28,890 nucleotides of DNA from Saccoglossus kowalevskii (taxonomy: Eukaryota > Hemichordata > Enteropneusta > Harrimaniidae): positions 1 through 28,890 of the forward strand of contig NW_003153973.1 in assembly GCF_000003605.2 (NCBI RefSeq). The letters run 5' to 3'. A program made the position numbers and the translations under genes. The notes under the pieces are model-generated. The model worked only from the letters and a program-made list of their open reading frames with translations, was not told the origin of the DNA and made no database searches. This document shows positions 1 to 9,405 of this stretch, one piece after another (the first letter of the stretch is position 1; the number at the start of each line of letters is the position of its first letter).

Positions 1-176
1 AAATCGTTATTGCTGGCATGAAGTACCTTTTAGAATTGACCTATAACCTCTACATACTTGGAGTAACACTACGGTAATTTAACAGCAATTCACGAAATAT
101 TTATTTACATTTTCGAACTTTTAACTATGGTAATTGTTAATATGATATCACAGGTAGCAATCCCGATTGAAACAAC

Positions 177-205
177 CAACTTTGCAATCGCTTTTCACAA
201 CTTTG
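177..205 (+). repeat. First CAACTTTG pair, 21-bp spacing
   Basis: CAACTTTG occurs at 177-184 and again at 198-205, exactly 21 bp apart. The arrangement resembles the second pair at 546-574: both contain CAACTTTG, then a variant of CMATCRCTTT, then CAACTTTG. This suggests an old short duplication inside the ancestral monomer, or selection for two sites two helical turns apart. The pair recurs in almost every unit at the same phase. Unit 28 has CAACTATG for the first copy. Confidence 0.8.
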
Positions 206-311
206 TAAGCAGTTTGTTGTCGATTTTTCGGTTGGCAGTTGTGATAATCTGCTTATATATGAGGCATTCTTGATACATTTACTTAATGTTTTCGAAATTT
301 AACAGCGGGGG

Positions 312-327
312 TGTCATGGCAATGACA
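312..327. other. Short perfect inverted repeat (6-bp stem, 4-bp loop)
   Basis: TGTCAT, a loop GGCA, then ATGACA form a perfect 6-bp hairpin just after a run of five G. In all 31 units I read, both stem arms are intact while the loop varies (GGCA, GGCG, and GTCG in unit 25). The conservation is suggestive, but with such similar units it may be chance. It is not a terminator: no T-run follows. Confidence 0.6.
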
Positions 328-353
328 TAGGTTAAATATACAAGCAACTCCGC

Positions 354-407
354 CAACATTTCCTTCGCTTTTTCCAACATTGCACGCTGTTTTCTAACAT
401 TTTACAG
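354..407 (+). repeat. CAACATT short repeats and splice-acceptor-like end
   Basis: CAACATT starts at 354 and 375 (21 bp apart), and a TAACATT variant starts at 395 (20 bp further). The stretch between is pyrimidine-rich. The last copy runs into CTAACATTTTACAG (394-407), which resembles a branch point plus a 3' splice site. The spacing matches the CAACTTTG pairs elsewhere in the monomer, so all may derive from one ~21-bp ancestral element. Confidence 0.6.
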
Positions 408-545
408 TCAGTTCATGTGAAAATCTATAGGTTGCTTTCAACTAGCATTTATTAAATTTGTCGACTTTACAGCTGCGCGTTTCTATATGCCAACAACTTA
501 GGTCATATATACCGATATATCTACCAAAGTTTCAATAACTTATCA

Positions 546-574
546 CAACTTTGCCATCACTTTGAACAACTTTG
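546..574 (+). repeat. Second CAACTTTG pair, 21-bp spacing
   Basis: CAACTTTG lies at 546-553 and 567-574, with a related CACTTTG between them (558-564). The spacing equals that of the 177-205 pair. The motif recurs at this phase in nearly every unit. Units 3 and 4 have CAATTTTG in the first copy, unit 12 has CAGCTTTG, unit 26 has CAACTTCG and unit 29 has CAACTATG. Its function is unknown. Confidence 0.8.
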
Positions 575-642
575 CCCGGTGTGTTAACAGCTTAAAACCC
601 AGGACGTGCCGATAGCATCTACAATTTGTTCTTGGAAATTAG

Positions 643-697
643 AAAAAAAATTGAAAACTTTTCCTTAATTAAAATAGTTACAAAAATTCCACGATTT
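643..697. other. A/T-tract region, candidate bent DNA
   Basis: A8 at 643-650 is followed by AAAA (654-657), TTTT (659-662), TTAATTAAAA (665-674), AAAAATT (682-688) and TTTT (694-697), many about 10 bp apart. Phased A-tracts of this kind can curve DNA and are common in satellites. The A8 run is A7 or shorter in about half of the units, a length change that alone destroys any reading frame across it. Confidence 0.5.
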
Positions 698-702
698 TCC
701 AC

Positions 703-710
703 TATAAATA
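703..710 (+). promoter_or_regulatory. TATA-box-like motif TATAAATA
   Basis: TATAAATA is a strong match to a metazoan TATA box and recurs at the same place in 29 of 31 units. Unit 6 reads GATAAATA, and unit 15 has lost the site in its deletion. No gene lies downstream: within 200 bp there are only short non-conserved frames. If used, it would start a non-coding satellite transcript near 733. In AT-rich DNA such a motif can arise by chance, so this is only a candidate. Confidence 0.25.
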
Positions 711-943
711 ATTACCATCACAGTGAGAAAGAATGCAGGAACGTTGCCTTATATTTTAACTGTGTGTGTTATGAAACAAAAAAAAATCAACTGCTCGTTT
801 ACTCAGGGAGTCTCCCATGCATGTACTAACAACGATCGATTGCGCTTTACTTTAATCGTTTGTTGTTCAGCTAACTACACAGCTGCATAGATTATTTGAA
901 ATTAAGCCGAATTGGCAGGTATTTCATGTTATTCGATGTTTTA

Positions 944-1886
944 AAATCGTTATTGCTGGCATGAAGTACCTTTTAGAATTGACCTATAACCTCTACATAC
1001 TTGGAGTAACACTACGGTAATTTAACAGCAATTCACGAAATATTTATTTACATTTTCGAACTTTTAACTATGGTAATTGTTAATATGATATCACAGGTAA
1101 CAATCCCGATTGAAACAACCAACTTTGCAATCGCTTTTCACAACTTTGTAAGCAGTTTGTTGTCGATTTTTCGGTTGGCTGTTGTGATAATCTGCTTATA
1201 TATGAGGCATTCTTGATACATTTACTTAATGTTTTCGAAATTTAACTGCGGGGGTGTCATGGCAATGACATTGGTTAAATATACAAGCAACTCCGCCAAC
1301 ATTTCCTTCGCTTTTTCCAACATTGCACGCTGTTTTCTAACATTTTACAGTCAGTTCATGTGAAAATCTATAGGTTGCTTTCAACTAGCATTTGTTAAAT
1401 TTGTCGACTTTACAGCTGCGCGTTTCTATAAGCCAACAACTTAGGTCATATATACCGATATATCTACCAAAGTTTCAATAACTTATCACAACTTTGCCAT
1501 CACTTTGAACAACTTTGCCCGGTGTGTTAACAGCTTAAAACCCAGGACGTGCCGATAGCATCTACAATTTGTTCTTGGAAATTAGAAAAAAAATTGAAAA
1601 CTTTTCCTTAATTAAAATAGTTACAAAAATTCCACGATTTTCCACTATAAATAATTACCATCACAGTGAGAAAGAATGCAGGAACGTTGCCTTATATTTT
1701 AACTGTGTGTGTTATGAAACAAAAAAACATCAACTGCTCGTTTACTCAGGGAGTCTCCCATGCATGTACTAACCACGATCGATTGCGCTTTACTTTAATC
1801 GTTTGTTGTTCAGCTAACTACACAGCTGCATAGATTATTTGAAATTAAGCCGAATTGGCAGGTATTTCATGTTATTCGATGTTTTA
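944..1886 (+). repeat. Satellite unit 2 (943 bp)
   Basis: Left subfamily and nearly identical to unit 1. Private changes include GACATTGG near 1278, TTTGTTAAA near 1390, TATAAGCC near 1430 and an A-to-C interruption of the second poly-A run near 1728. The GGTAACAA and AACTGCGG variants are shared with unit 3. Confidence 0.97.
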
Positions 1887-2829
1887 AAATCGTTATTGCT
1901 GGCATGAAGTACCTTTTAGAATTGACCTATAACCTCTACATACTTGGAGTAACACTACGGTAATTTAACAGCAATTCACGAAATATTTATTTACATTTTC
2001 GAACTTTTAACTATGGTAATTGTTAATATGATATCACAGGTAACAATCCCGATTGAAACAACCAACTTTGCAATCGCTTTTCACAACTTTGTAAGCAGTT
2101 TGTTGTCGATTTTTCGGTTGGCTGTTGTGATAATCTGCTTATATATGAGGCATTCTTGATACATTTACTTAATGTTTTCGAAATTTAACTGCGGGGGTGT
2201 CATGGCAATGACATAGGTTAAATATACAAGCAACTCCGCCAACATTTCCTTCGCTTTTTCCAACATTGCACGCTGTTTTCTAACATTTTACAGTCAGTTC
2301 ATGTGAAAATCTATAGGTTGCTTTCAACTAGCATTTATTAAATTTGTCGACTTTACAGCTGCGCGTTTCTATATGCCAACAACTTAGGTCATATATACCG
2401 ATATATCTACCAAAGTTTCAATAACTTATCACAATTTTGCCATCACTTTGAACAACTTTGCCCGGTGTGTTAACAGCTTAAAACCCAGGACGTGCCGGTA
2501 GCATCTACAACTTGTTCTTGGAAATTAGAAAAAAAATTGAAAACTTTTCCTTAATTAAAATAGTTCCAAAAATTCCACGATTTTCCACTATAAATAATTA
2601 CCATCACAGTGAGAAAGAATGCAGGAACGTTGCCTTATATTTTAACTGTGTGTGTTACGAAACAAAAAAAAATCAACTGCTCGTTTACTCAGGGAGTCTC
2701 CCATGCATGTACTAACCACGATCGATTGCGCTTTACTTTAAACGCTTGTTGTTCAGCTAACTACACAGCTGCATAGATTATTTAAAATTAAGCCGAATTG
2801 GCAGGTATTTCATGTTTTTCGATGTTTTA
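1887..2829 (+). repeat. Satellite unit 3 (943 bp)
   Basis: The first two thirds are left-subfamily type like unit 2. The tail, from about 2560, carries GTTCCAAAA, AACGCTTG and TTTAAAATTAAG. The same tail variants occur in units 18 and 30, so the unit looks mosaic. Confidence 0.97.
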
Positions 2830-3771
2830 AAATCGTTATCGTTGGCATGAAGTACCTTTTAGAATTGACCAATAACCTCTACATACTTGGAGTAACACTA
2901 CGGTAATTTAACAGCAATTCACGAAATATTTATTTACATTTTCGAACTTTTAACTATGGTAATTGTTAATATGATATCACAGGTAGCAATCCCGATTGAA
3001 ACAACCAACTTTGCAATCGCTTTTCACAACTTTGTAAGCAGTTTGTTGTCGATGTTTCGGTTGGCAGTTGTGATAATCTGCTTATATATGAGGCATTCTT
3101 GATACATTTACTTAATGTTTTCGAAATTTAACAGCGGGGGTGTCATGGCAATGACATACGTTAAATATACAAGCAACTCATCCAACATTTCCTTCGATTT
3201 TTCCAACATTGCACGCTGTTTTCTAACATTTTACAGTCAGTTCATGTGAAAATCTATAGGTTGCTTTCAACTAGCATTTATTAAATTTGTCGACTTTACA
3301 GCTGCGCGTTTCTATATGCCAACAACATAGGTCATATATACCGATATATCTACCAAAGTTTCAATAACTTATCACAATTTTGCCATCACCTTGAACAACT
3401 TTGCCCGGTGTGTTAACAGCTTAAAACCCAGGACGTGCCGATAGCATCTACAACTTGTTCTTGGAAATTAGAAAAAAAATTGAAATCTTTTCCTTAATTA
3501 AAATAGATACAAAAATTCCACGATTTTCCACTATAAATAATTACCATCACAGTGAGTAAGAATGCAGGAACGTTGCCTTATATTTTAACTGTGTGTGTTA
3601 TGAAACAAAAAAAATCAACTGCTCGTTTACTCAGGGAGTCTCCCATGCATGTACTAACCACGATCGATTGCGCTTTACTTTAAACGTTTGTTGTTCAGCT
3701 AACTACACAGCTGCATAGATTATTTGAAATTAAGCCGAATTGGCAGGTATTTCATGTTTTTCGATGTTTTA
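2830..3771 (+). repeat. Satellite unit 4 (942 bp)
   Basis: Last unit with CCTTTTAG, so it ends the left subfamily. Private changes are TTGACCAATAACC at the start, GACATACG near 3155, CTCATCC near 3177, GAAATCTTTT near 3481 and GAGTAAG near 3555. The last one puts a stop in the reading frame seen in neighbouring units. Confidence 0.97.
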
Positions 3772-4706
3772 AAATCGATATCGCTGACATGAAGTACCTT
3801 CTAGAATTGACCTATAACCTCTACATACTTGGAGTAACACTACGGTCATTTAACAGCAATTCACGAAATATTTATTTACATTTTCGAACTTTTAACTATT
3901 GTAATTGTTAATATGATATCACAGGTAACAATCCCGATTGAAAAAAACAACTTTGCAATCGCTTTTCACAACTTTGTAAGCAGTTTGTTGTCGATTTTTC
4001 GGTTGGCTGTTGTGATAATCTGCTTATATATGAGGCATTCTTGATACATTTACTTAATGTTTTCGAAATTTAACTGCGGGGGTGTCATGGCGATGACATA
4101 GGTTAAATATACAAGCAACTCCGCCAACATTTCCTTCGCTTTTTCCAACATTGCACGCTGTTTTCTAACATTTTACAGTCCGTTCATGTGAAAATCTATA
4201 GGTTGCTTTCAACTAGCATTTATTCAATTTGTCGACTTTACAGCTGCGCGTTTCAATATGCCAACAACTTAGGTCATATATACCGATACCAAAGTTTCAA
4301 TAACTTAGCACGACTTTGCCATCACTTTGAACAACTTTGCCCGGTGTGTTAACAGCTTAAAACCCACTACGTGCCGATAGCGTCTACAACTTGTTCTTGG
4401 AAATTAGAAAAAAATTGAAAACGTTTCCTTAATTAAAATAGTTACAAAAACTCCACGATTTTCCACTATAAATAATTACTATCACAGTGAGAAAGAATGC
4501 AGAAACGTTGCCTTATATTTTAACTGTGTGTGTTATGAAACAAAACAAATCAACTGTTCGTTTACTCATGGAGTCTCCCATGCATGTACTAACCACGATC
4601 GATTGCGCTTTACTTTAAACATTTGTTGTTCAGCTAACTACACAGCTGCATAGATTATTTGAAATTAAGCCGAATTGGCAGGTATTTCATGTTTTTCGAT
4701 GTTTTA
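3772..4706 (+). repeat. Satellite unit 5 (935 bp)
   Basis: First unit with CCTTCTAG, and it begins with the CGATATCG variant. About 6 bp are missing where other units read CCGATATATCTACC (here CCGATACC, near 4285). Its tail, with AAACTCCACG, TTACTATC, CAGAAACG and CTGTTCG, is shared with the tails of units 24 and 25, about 18 kb away. Confidence 0.97.
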
Positions 4707-5648
4707 AAATCGATATCGCTGGCATGAAGTACCTTCTAGAATTGACCTATAACCTCTACATACTTGGAGTAACACTAAGGTAATTTAACAGCAATTCACG
4801 AAATATTTATTTACATTTTCGAACTTTTAACTATGGTAATTGTTAATATGATATCACAGGTAACAATCCCGATTGAAAAAAACAACTTTGCAATCGCTTT
4901 TCACAACTTTGTAAGCAGTTTGTTGTCGATTTTTCGGTTGGCAGTTGTGATAATCTGCTTATATATGAGGCATTCTTGATACATTTACTTAATGTTTTCG
5001 AAATTTAACTGCGGGGGTGTCATGGCGATGACATAGGTTAAATATACAAGCAACTCCGCCAACATTTCCTTCGCTTTTTCCAACATTGCCCGCTGTTTTC
5101 TAACATTTTACATTCAGTTCATGTGAAAATCTATAGGTTGCTTTCAACTAGCATTTATTAAATTTGTCGACTTTACAGCTGCGCGTTTCTATATGCCAAC
5201 AACATAGGTCATATATACCGATATATCTACCAAAGTTTCAATAACTTAGCACAACTTTGCCATCACTTTGAACAACTTTGCCCAGTGTGTTAACAGCTTA
5301 AAACCCAGTACGTGCCGATAGCATCTGCAACTTGTTCTTGGAAATTAGAAAAAAATTGAAAACTTTTCCTTAATTAAAACAGTTACAAAAATTCCACGAT
5401 TTTCCACGATAAATAATTACCATCACAGTGAGAAAGAATGCAGGAACGTTGCCTTATATTTTAACTGTGTGTGTTATGAAATAAAAAAAAATCAACTGCT
5501 CGTTTACTCAGGGAGTCTCCCATGCATGTACCAACCACGATCTATTGCGCTTTACTTTAAACATTTGTTGTTCAGCTAACTACACAGCTGCATAGATTAT
5601 TTGAAATTAAGCCGAATTGGCAGGTATTTCATGTTTTTCGATGTTTTA
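4707..5648 (+). repeat. Satellite unit 6 (942 bp)
   Basis: Carries GCCCGCTG, ACATTCAG, AACATAGG, CCCAGTGTG, ATCTGCAAC, GAAATAAA and GTACCAAC. The same set is found in unit 28, so units 6-7 and 28-29 are related blocks. The TATA-like motif is altered to GATAAATA near 5409. It shares CGATATCG at the start with units 5 and 8. Confidence 0.97.
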
Positions 5649-6591
5649 AAATCGTTATCGCTGGCATGAAGTACCTTCTAGAATTGACCTATAACCTCTA
5701 CATACTTGGAGTAACACTACGGTAATTTAACAGCAATTCACGAAATATTTATTTACATTTTCGAACTTTTAACTATGGTAATTGTTAATATGATATCACA
5801 GGTAGCAATCCCGATTGAAAAAAAAAACAACTTTGCAATCGCTTTTCACAACTTTGTAAGCCGTTTGTTGTCGATTTTTCGGTTGGCAGTTGTGATAATC
5901 TGCTTATATATGAGGCATTCTTGATACGTTTACTTAATGTTTTCGAAATTTAACTGCGGGGTGTCATGGCGATGACATAGGTTAAATATACAAGCAACTC
6001 CGCCAACATTTCCTTCGCTTTTTCCAACATTGCACGCTGTTTTCTAACATTTTACAGTCCGTTCATGTGAAAATCTATAGGTTGCTTTCAACTAGCATTT
6101 ATTCAATTTGTCGACTTTACAGCTGCGCGTTTCTATATGCCAACAACTTAGGTCATATATACCGATATATCTACCAAAGTTTCAATAACTTAGCACAACT
6201 TTGCCATCACTTTGAACAACTTTGCCCGGTGTGTTAACAGCTTAAAACCCACTACGTGCCGATAGCATCTACAACTTGTTCTTGGAAATTAGAAAAAAAT
6301 TGAAAACTTTTCCTTAATTAAAATAGTTACAAAAATTCCACGATTTTCCACTATAAATAATTACCATCACAGTGGGAAAGAATGCAGGAACGTTGCCTTA
6401 TATTTTAACTGTGTGTGTTATGAAACAAAAAAAAATCAACTGCTCGTTTACTCAGGGAGTCTCCCATGCATGTACTAACCACGATCGATTGCGCTTTACT
6501 TTAAACGTTTGTTGTTCAGCTAACTACACAGCTGCATAGATTATTTGAATTTAAGCCGAATTGGCAGGTATTTCATGTTTTTCGATGTTTA
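5649..6591 (+). repeat. Satellite unit 7 (943 bp)
   Basis: Marked by a long A-run before CAACTTTG (near 5820), GTAAGCCG, AGTCCGTT, TTCAATTT, CCCACTACG and CAGTGGGAAAG. Unit 29 carries the same markers. The G5 run of other units is G4 here (near 5958). Confidence 0.97.
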
Positions 6592-7534
6592 AAATCGATA
6601 TCGCTGGCATGAAGTACCTTCTAGAATTGACCTATAACCTCTACATACTTGGAGTAAAACTACGTTAATTTAACAGCAATTCACGAAATATTTATTTACA
6701 TTTTCGAACTTTTAACTATGGTAATTGTTAATATGATATCACAGGTAACAATCCCGATTGAAACAACCAACTTTGCAATCGTTTTTCAAAACTTTGTAAG
6801 CAGTTTGTTGTCGATTTTTCGGTTGGCAGTTGTGATAATCTGCTTATATATAAGGCACACTTGATACGTTTACTTAATGTTTTCGAAATTTAACAGCGGG
6901 GGTGTCATGGCAATGACATAGGTTAAATATACAAGCAACTCCGCCAACATTTCCTTCGCTTTTCCCAACATTGCACGCTGTTTTCTAACTTTTTACAGTC
7001 AGTTCATGTGAAAATCTATAGGTTGCTTTCAACTAGCATTTATTAAATTTGTCGACTTTACAGCTGCGCGTTTCTATATGCCAACAACATAGGTCATATA
7101 TACCGATATATCTACCAAAGTTTCAATAACTTAGCACAACTTTGCCATCACTTTGAACAACTTTGCCCAGTGTGTTAACAGCTTAAAACCCAGTACGTGC
7201 CGATAGCATCTGCAACTTGTTCTTGGAAATTAGAAAAAAAATTGAAAACTTTTCCTTAATTAAAATAGTTACAAAAATTCCACGATTTTCCACTATAAAT
7301 AATTACCATCACAGTGAGAAAGAATGCAGGAACGTTGCCTTATATTTTAACTGTGTGTGTTATGAAATAAAAAAAAATCAACTGCTCGTTTACTCAGGGA
7401 GTCTCCCATGCATGTACTAACCACGATCGATTGCGCTTTACTTTAAACATTTGTTGTTCAGCTAACTACATAGCTGCATAGATTAATTGAAATTAAGCCG
7501 AATTGGCAGGTATTTCATGTTTTTCGATGTTTTA
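6592..7534 (+). repeat. Satellite unit 8 (943 bp)
   Basis: Starts with CGATATCG. Private changes are GTAAAACTACGTT near 6653, CAAAACTTTG near 6787 (a damaged CAACTTTG), ATAAGGCACAC near 6849 and ACATAGCTG near 7467. The middle and tail resemble unit 6 (AACATAGG, CCCAGTGTG, ATCTGCAAC, GAAATAAA). Confidence 0.97.
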
Positions 7535-8478
7535 AAATCGTTATCGCTGGCATGAAGTACCTTCTAGAATTGACCTATAACCTCTACATACTTGGAGTAA
7601 CACTACGGTAATTTAACAGCAATTCACGAAATATTTATTTACATTTTCGAACTTTTAACTATGGTAATTGTTAATATGATATCACATGTAGCAATCCCGA
7701 TTGAAAAAAAAACAACTTTGCAATCGCTTTTCACAACTTTGTAAGCAGTTTGTTGTCGATTTTTCGGTTGGCAGTTGTGATAATCTGCTTATATATGAGG
7801 CATTCTTGATACATTTACTTAATGTTTTCGAAATTTAACTGCGGGGGTGTCATGGCAATGACATAGGTTAAATATACAAGCAACTCCGCCAACATTTCCT
7901 TCGCTTTTTCCAACATTGCACGCTGTTTTCTAACATTTTGCAGTCAGTTCATGTGAAAATCTATAGGTTGCTTTCAACTAGCATTTATTAAATTTGTCGA
8001 CTTTACAGCTGCGCGTTTCTATATGCCAACAACTTAGGTCATATATACCGATATATCTACCAAAGTTTCAATAACTTATCACAACTTTGCCATCACTTTG
8101 AACAACTTTGCCCTGTGTGTTAACAGCTTAAAACCCAGTACGTGCCGATAGCATCTACAACATGTTCTTGGAAATTAGAAAAAAAATTGAAAACTTTTCC
8201 TTAATTAAAATAGTTACAAAAATTCCACGATTTTCCACTATAAATAATTACCATCACAGTGAGAAAGAATGCAGGAACGTTGCCTTATATTTTAACTGTG
8301 TGTGTTATGAAACAAAAAAAATCAACTGCTCGTTTACTCAGGGAGTCTCCCATGCATGTACTAACCACGATCGATTGCGCTTTACTTTAAACGTTTGTTG
8401 TTCAGCTAACTACACAGCTGCATAGATTATTTGAAATTAAGACGAATTTGCAGGTATTTCATGTTTTTCGATGTTTTA
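7535..8478 (+). repeat. Satellite unit 9 (944 bp), mosaic
   Basis: The ends are right-hand type (CCTTCTAG, CCAGTACG) but the middle (about 7850-8110) has the left-subfamily states CTTATCAC and GGCAATGACA, suggesting a conversion tract. It is the one unit in which the recurring short frame begins with a real ATG (8162). A one-base shorter second poly-A run then changes that frame's C-terminus, so it is not a conserved gene. Confidence 0.97.
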
Positions 8479-9405
8479 AAATCGTTATCGCTGGCATGAG
8501 TACTCTAGATGACTATACTCTACATACTGACTACATACGGTAATTTACAGCAATCACGAAATATTATTTATATTTTCGAACTTTTAACTATGGTAATTGT
8601 TAATATGATATCACAGGTAACAATCCCGATTGAAACAACCAACTTTGCAAATCGCTTTTCACAACTTTGTAAGCAGTTTGTTGTCGATTTTTCGGTTGGC
8701 AGTTGTGATAATCTGCTCATATATGAGGCATTCTTGATACGTTTACTTAATGTTTTCGAAATTTAACTGCGGGGGTGTCATGGCAATGACATAGGTTAAA
8801 TATACAAGCAACTCCGCCAACATTTCCTTCGCTTTTTCCAACATTGCACGCTGTTTTCTAACATTTTACAGTCAGTTCATGTGAAAATCTATAGGTTGCT
8901 TTCAACTAGCATTTATTAAATTTGTCGACTTTACAGCTGCGCGTTTCTATATGCCAACAACTTAGGTAATATATACCGATATATCTACCAAAGTTTCAAT
9001 AACTTAGCACAACTTTGCCATCACTTTGAACAACTTTGCTCGATGTGTTAACAGCTTAAAACCCACTACGTGCCGATAGCATCTGCAACTTGTTCCTCGA
9101 AATTAGAAAAAATTGAAAACTTTTCCTTAATGAAAATAGTTACAACAATTCACGATTTTCCACTATAAATAATTACCATCACAGTGAGAAAGAATGCAGG
9201 AACGTTGCCTTAAATTTTAACTGTGTGTGTTATGAAACAAAAAAAAAATCAACTGCTCGTTTACTCACGGAGTCTCCCATGCATGTACTAACCACGATCG
9301 ATTGCGCTTTACTTTAAACATTTGTTGTTCAGCTAACCACACAGCTGCATAGATTATTTTAAATTAAGCCGAATTGGCAGGTATTTCACGTTTTTCGAAG
9401 TTTTA
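8479..9405 (+). repeat. Satellite unit 10 (927 bp), shortened by single-base losses
   Basis: Relative to unit 9, 15 bases are missing in the first ~98 bp, nearly all of them one base from a run of two or three identical bases. The rest of the unit is ordinary but carries several private changes (GCAAATCG near 8647, GCTCGATG near 9038, TTCCTCGAAA near 9094, an A6 run near 9106). It shares CTAACCACAC in its tail with units 11 and 12. Confidence 0.96.
8498..8571. other. Homopolymer-collapsed stretch, probable sequence error
   Basis: Across this stretch GAAG reads GAG, ACCTTC reads ACTC, GAATTG reads GATG and ATAACCTC reads ATACTC. At least 13 of 15 missing bases are one copy out of a run of identical bases. 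Real mutation would not target only doubled bases. Uncorrected homopolymer errors in the reads or consensus are the simplest explanation. Confidence 0.7.

Larger units (their letters stand above)
1..943 (+). repeat. Satellite unit 1 (943 bp), reference monomer
   Basis: Used here as the reference. It belongs to the left subfamily (CCTTTTAG near base 26, CTTATCAC near 540, CCAGGACG near 599). It differs from unit 2 at about eight single positions, for example GGTAGCAA against GGTAACAA near 153 and AACAGCGG against AACTGCGG near 301. Sub-elements described separately are the 21-bp CAACTTTG pairs, the hairpin, the A/T tract and the TATA-like box. There is no gene. Confidence 0.97.

Noticed and set aside
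234-250. CENP-B-box-like TTCGGTTGG
   Set aside because: Only the TTCG start fits. The central A and the CGGG half of the box are missing, so it is not a CENP-B box.
626-829. Recurring 67-aa reading frame in many units (also 1569, 2512, 7217, 10974, 12848, 18183 and longer forms at 16256 and 27547)
   Set aside because: It starts at TTG in nearly all units, breaks wherever the A8 run is A7 (about half the units), is stopped in units 4 and 21 and absent in 15. It shows no domain or codon-like conservation. It is repeat sequence read by chance.
8162-8425. 87-aa frame with a genuine ATG in unit 9
   Set aside because: The ATG comes from a single private change, and the C-terminus differs from other units because of a one-base shorter poly-A run. 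Nothing suggests a protein.
8509-8766. 85-aa frame in unit 10
   Set aside because: It depends on the homopolymer-collapsed stretch and is absent from all other units, so it is most likely an error product.
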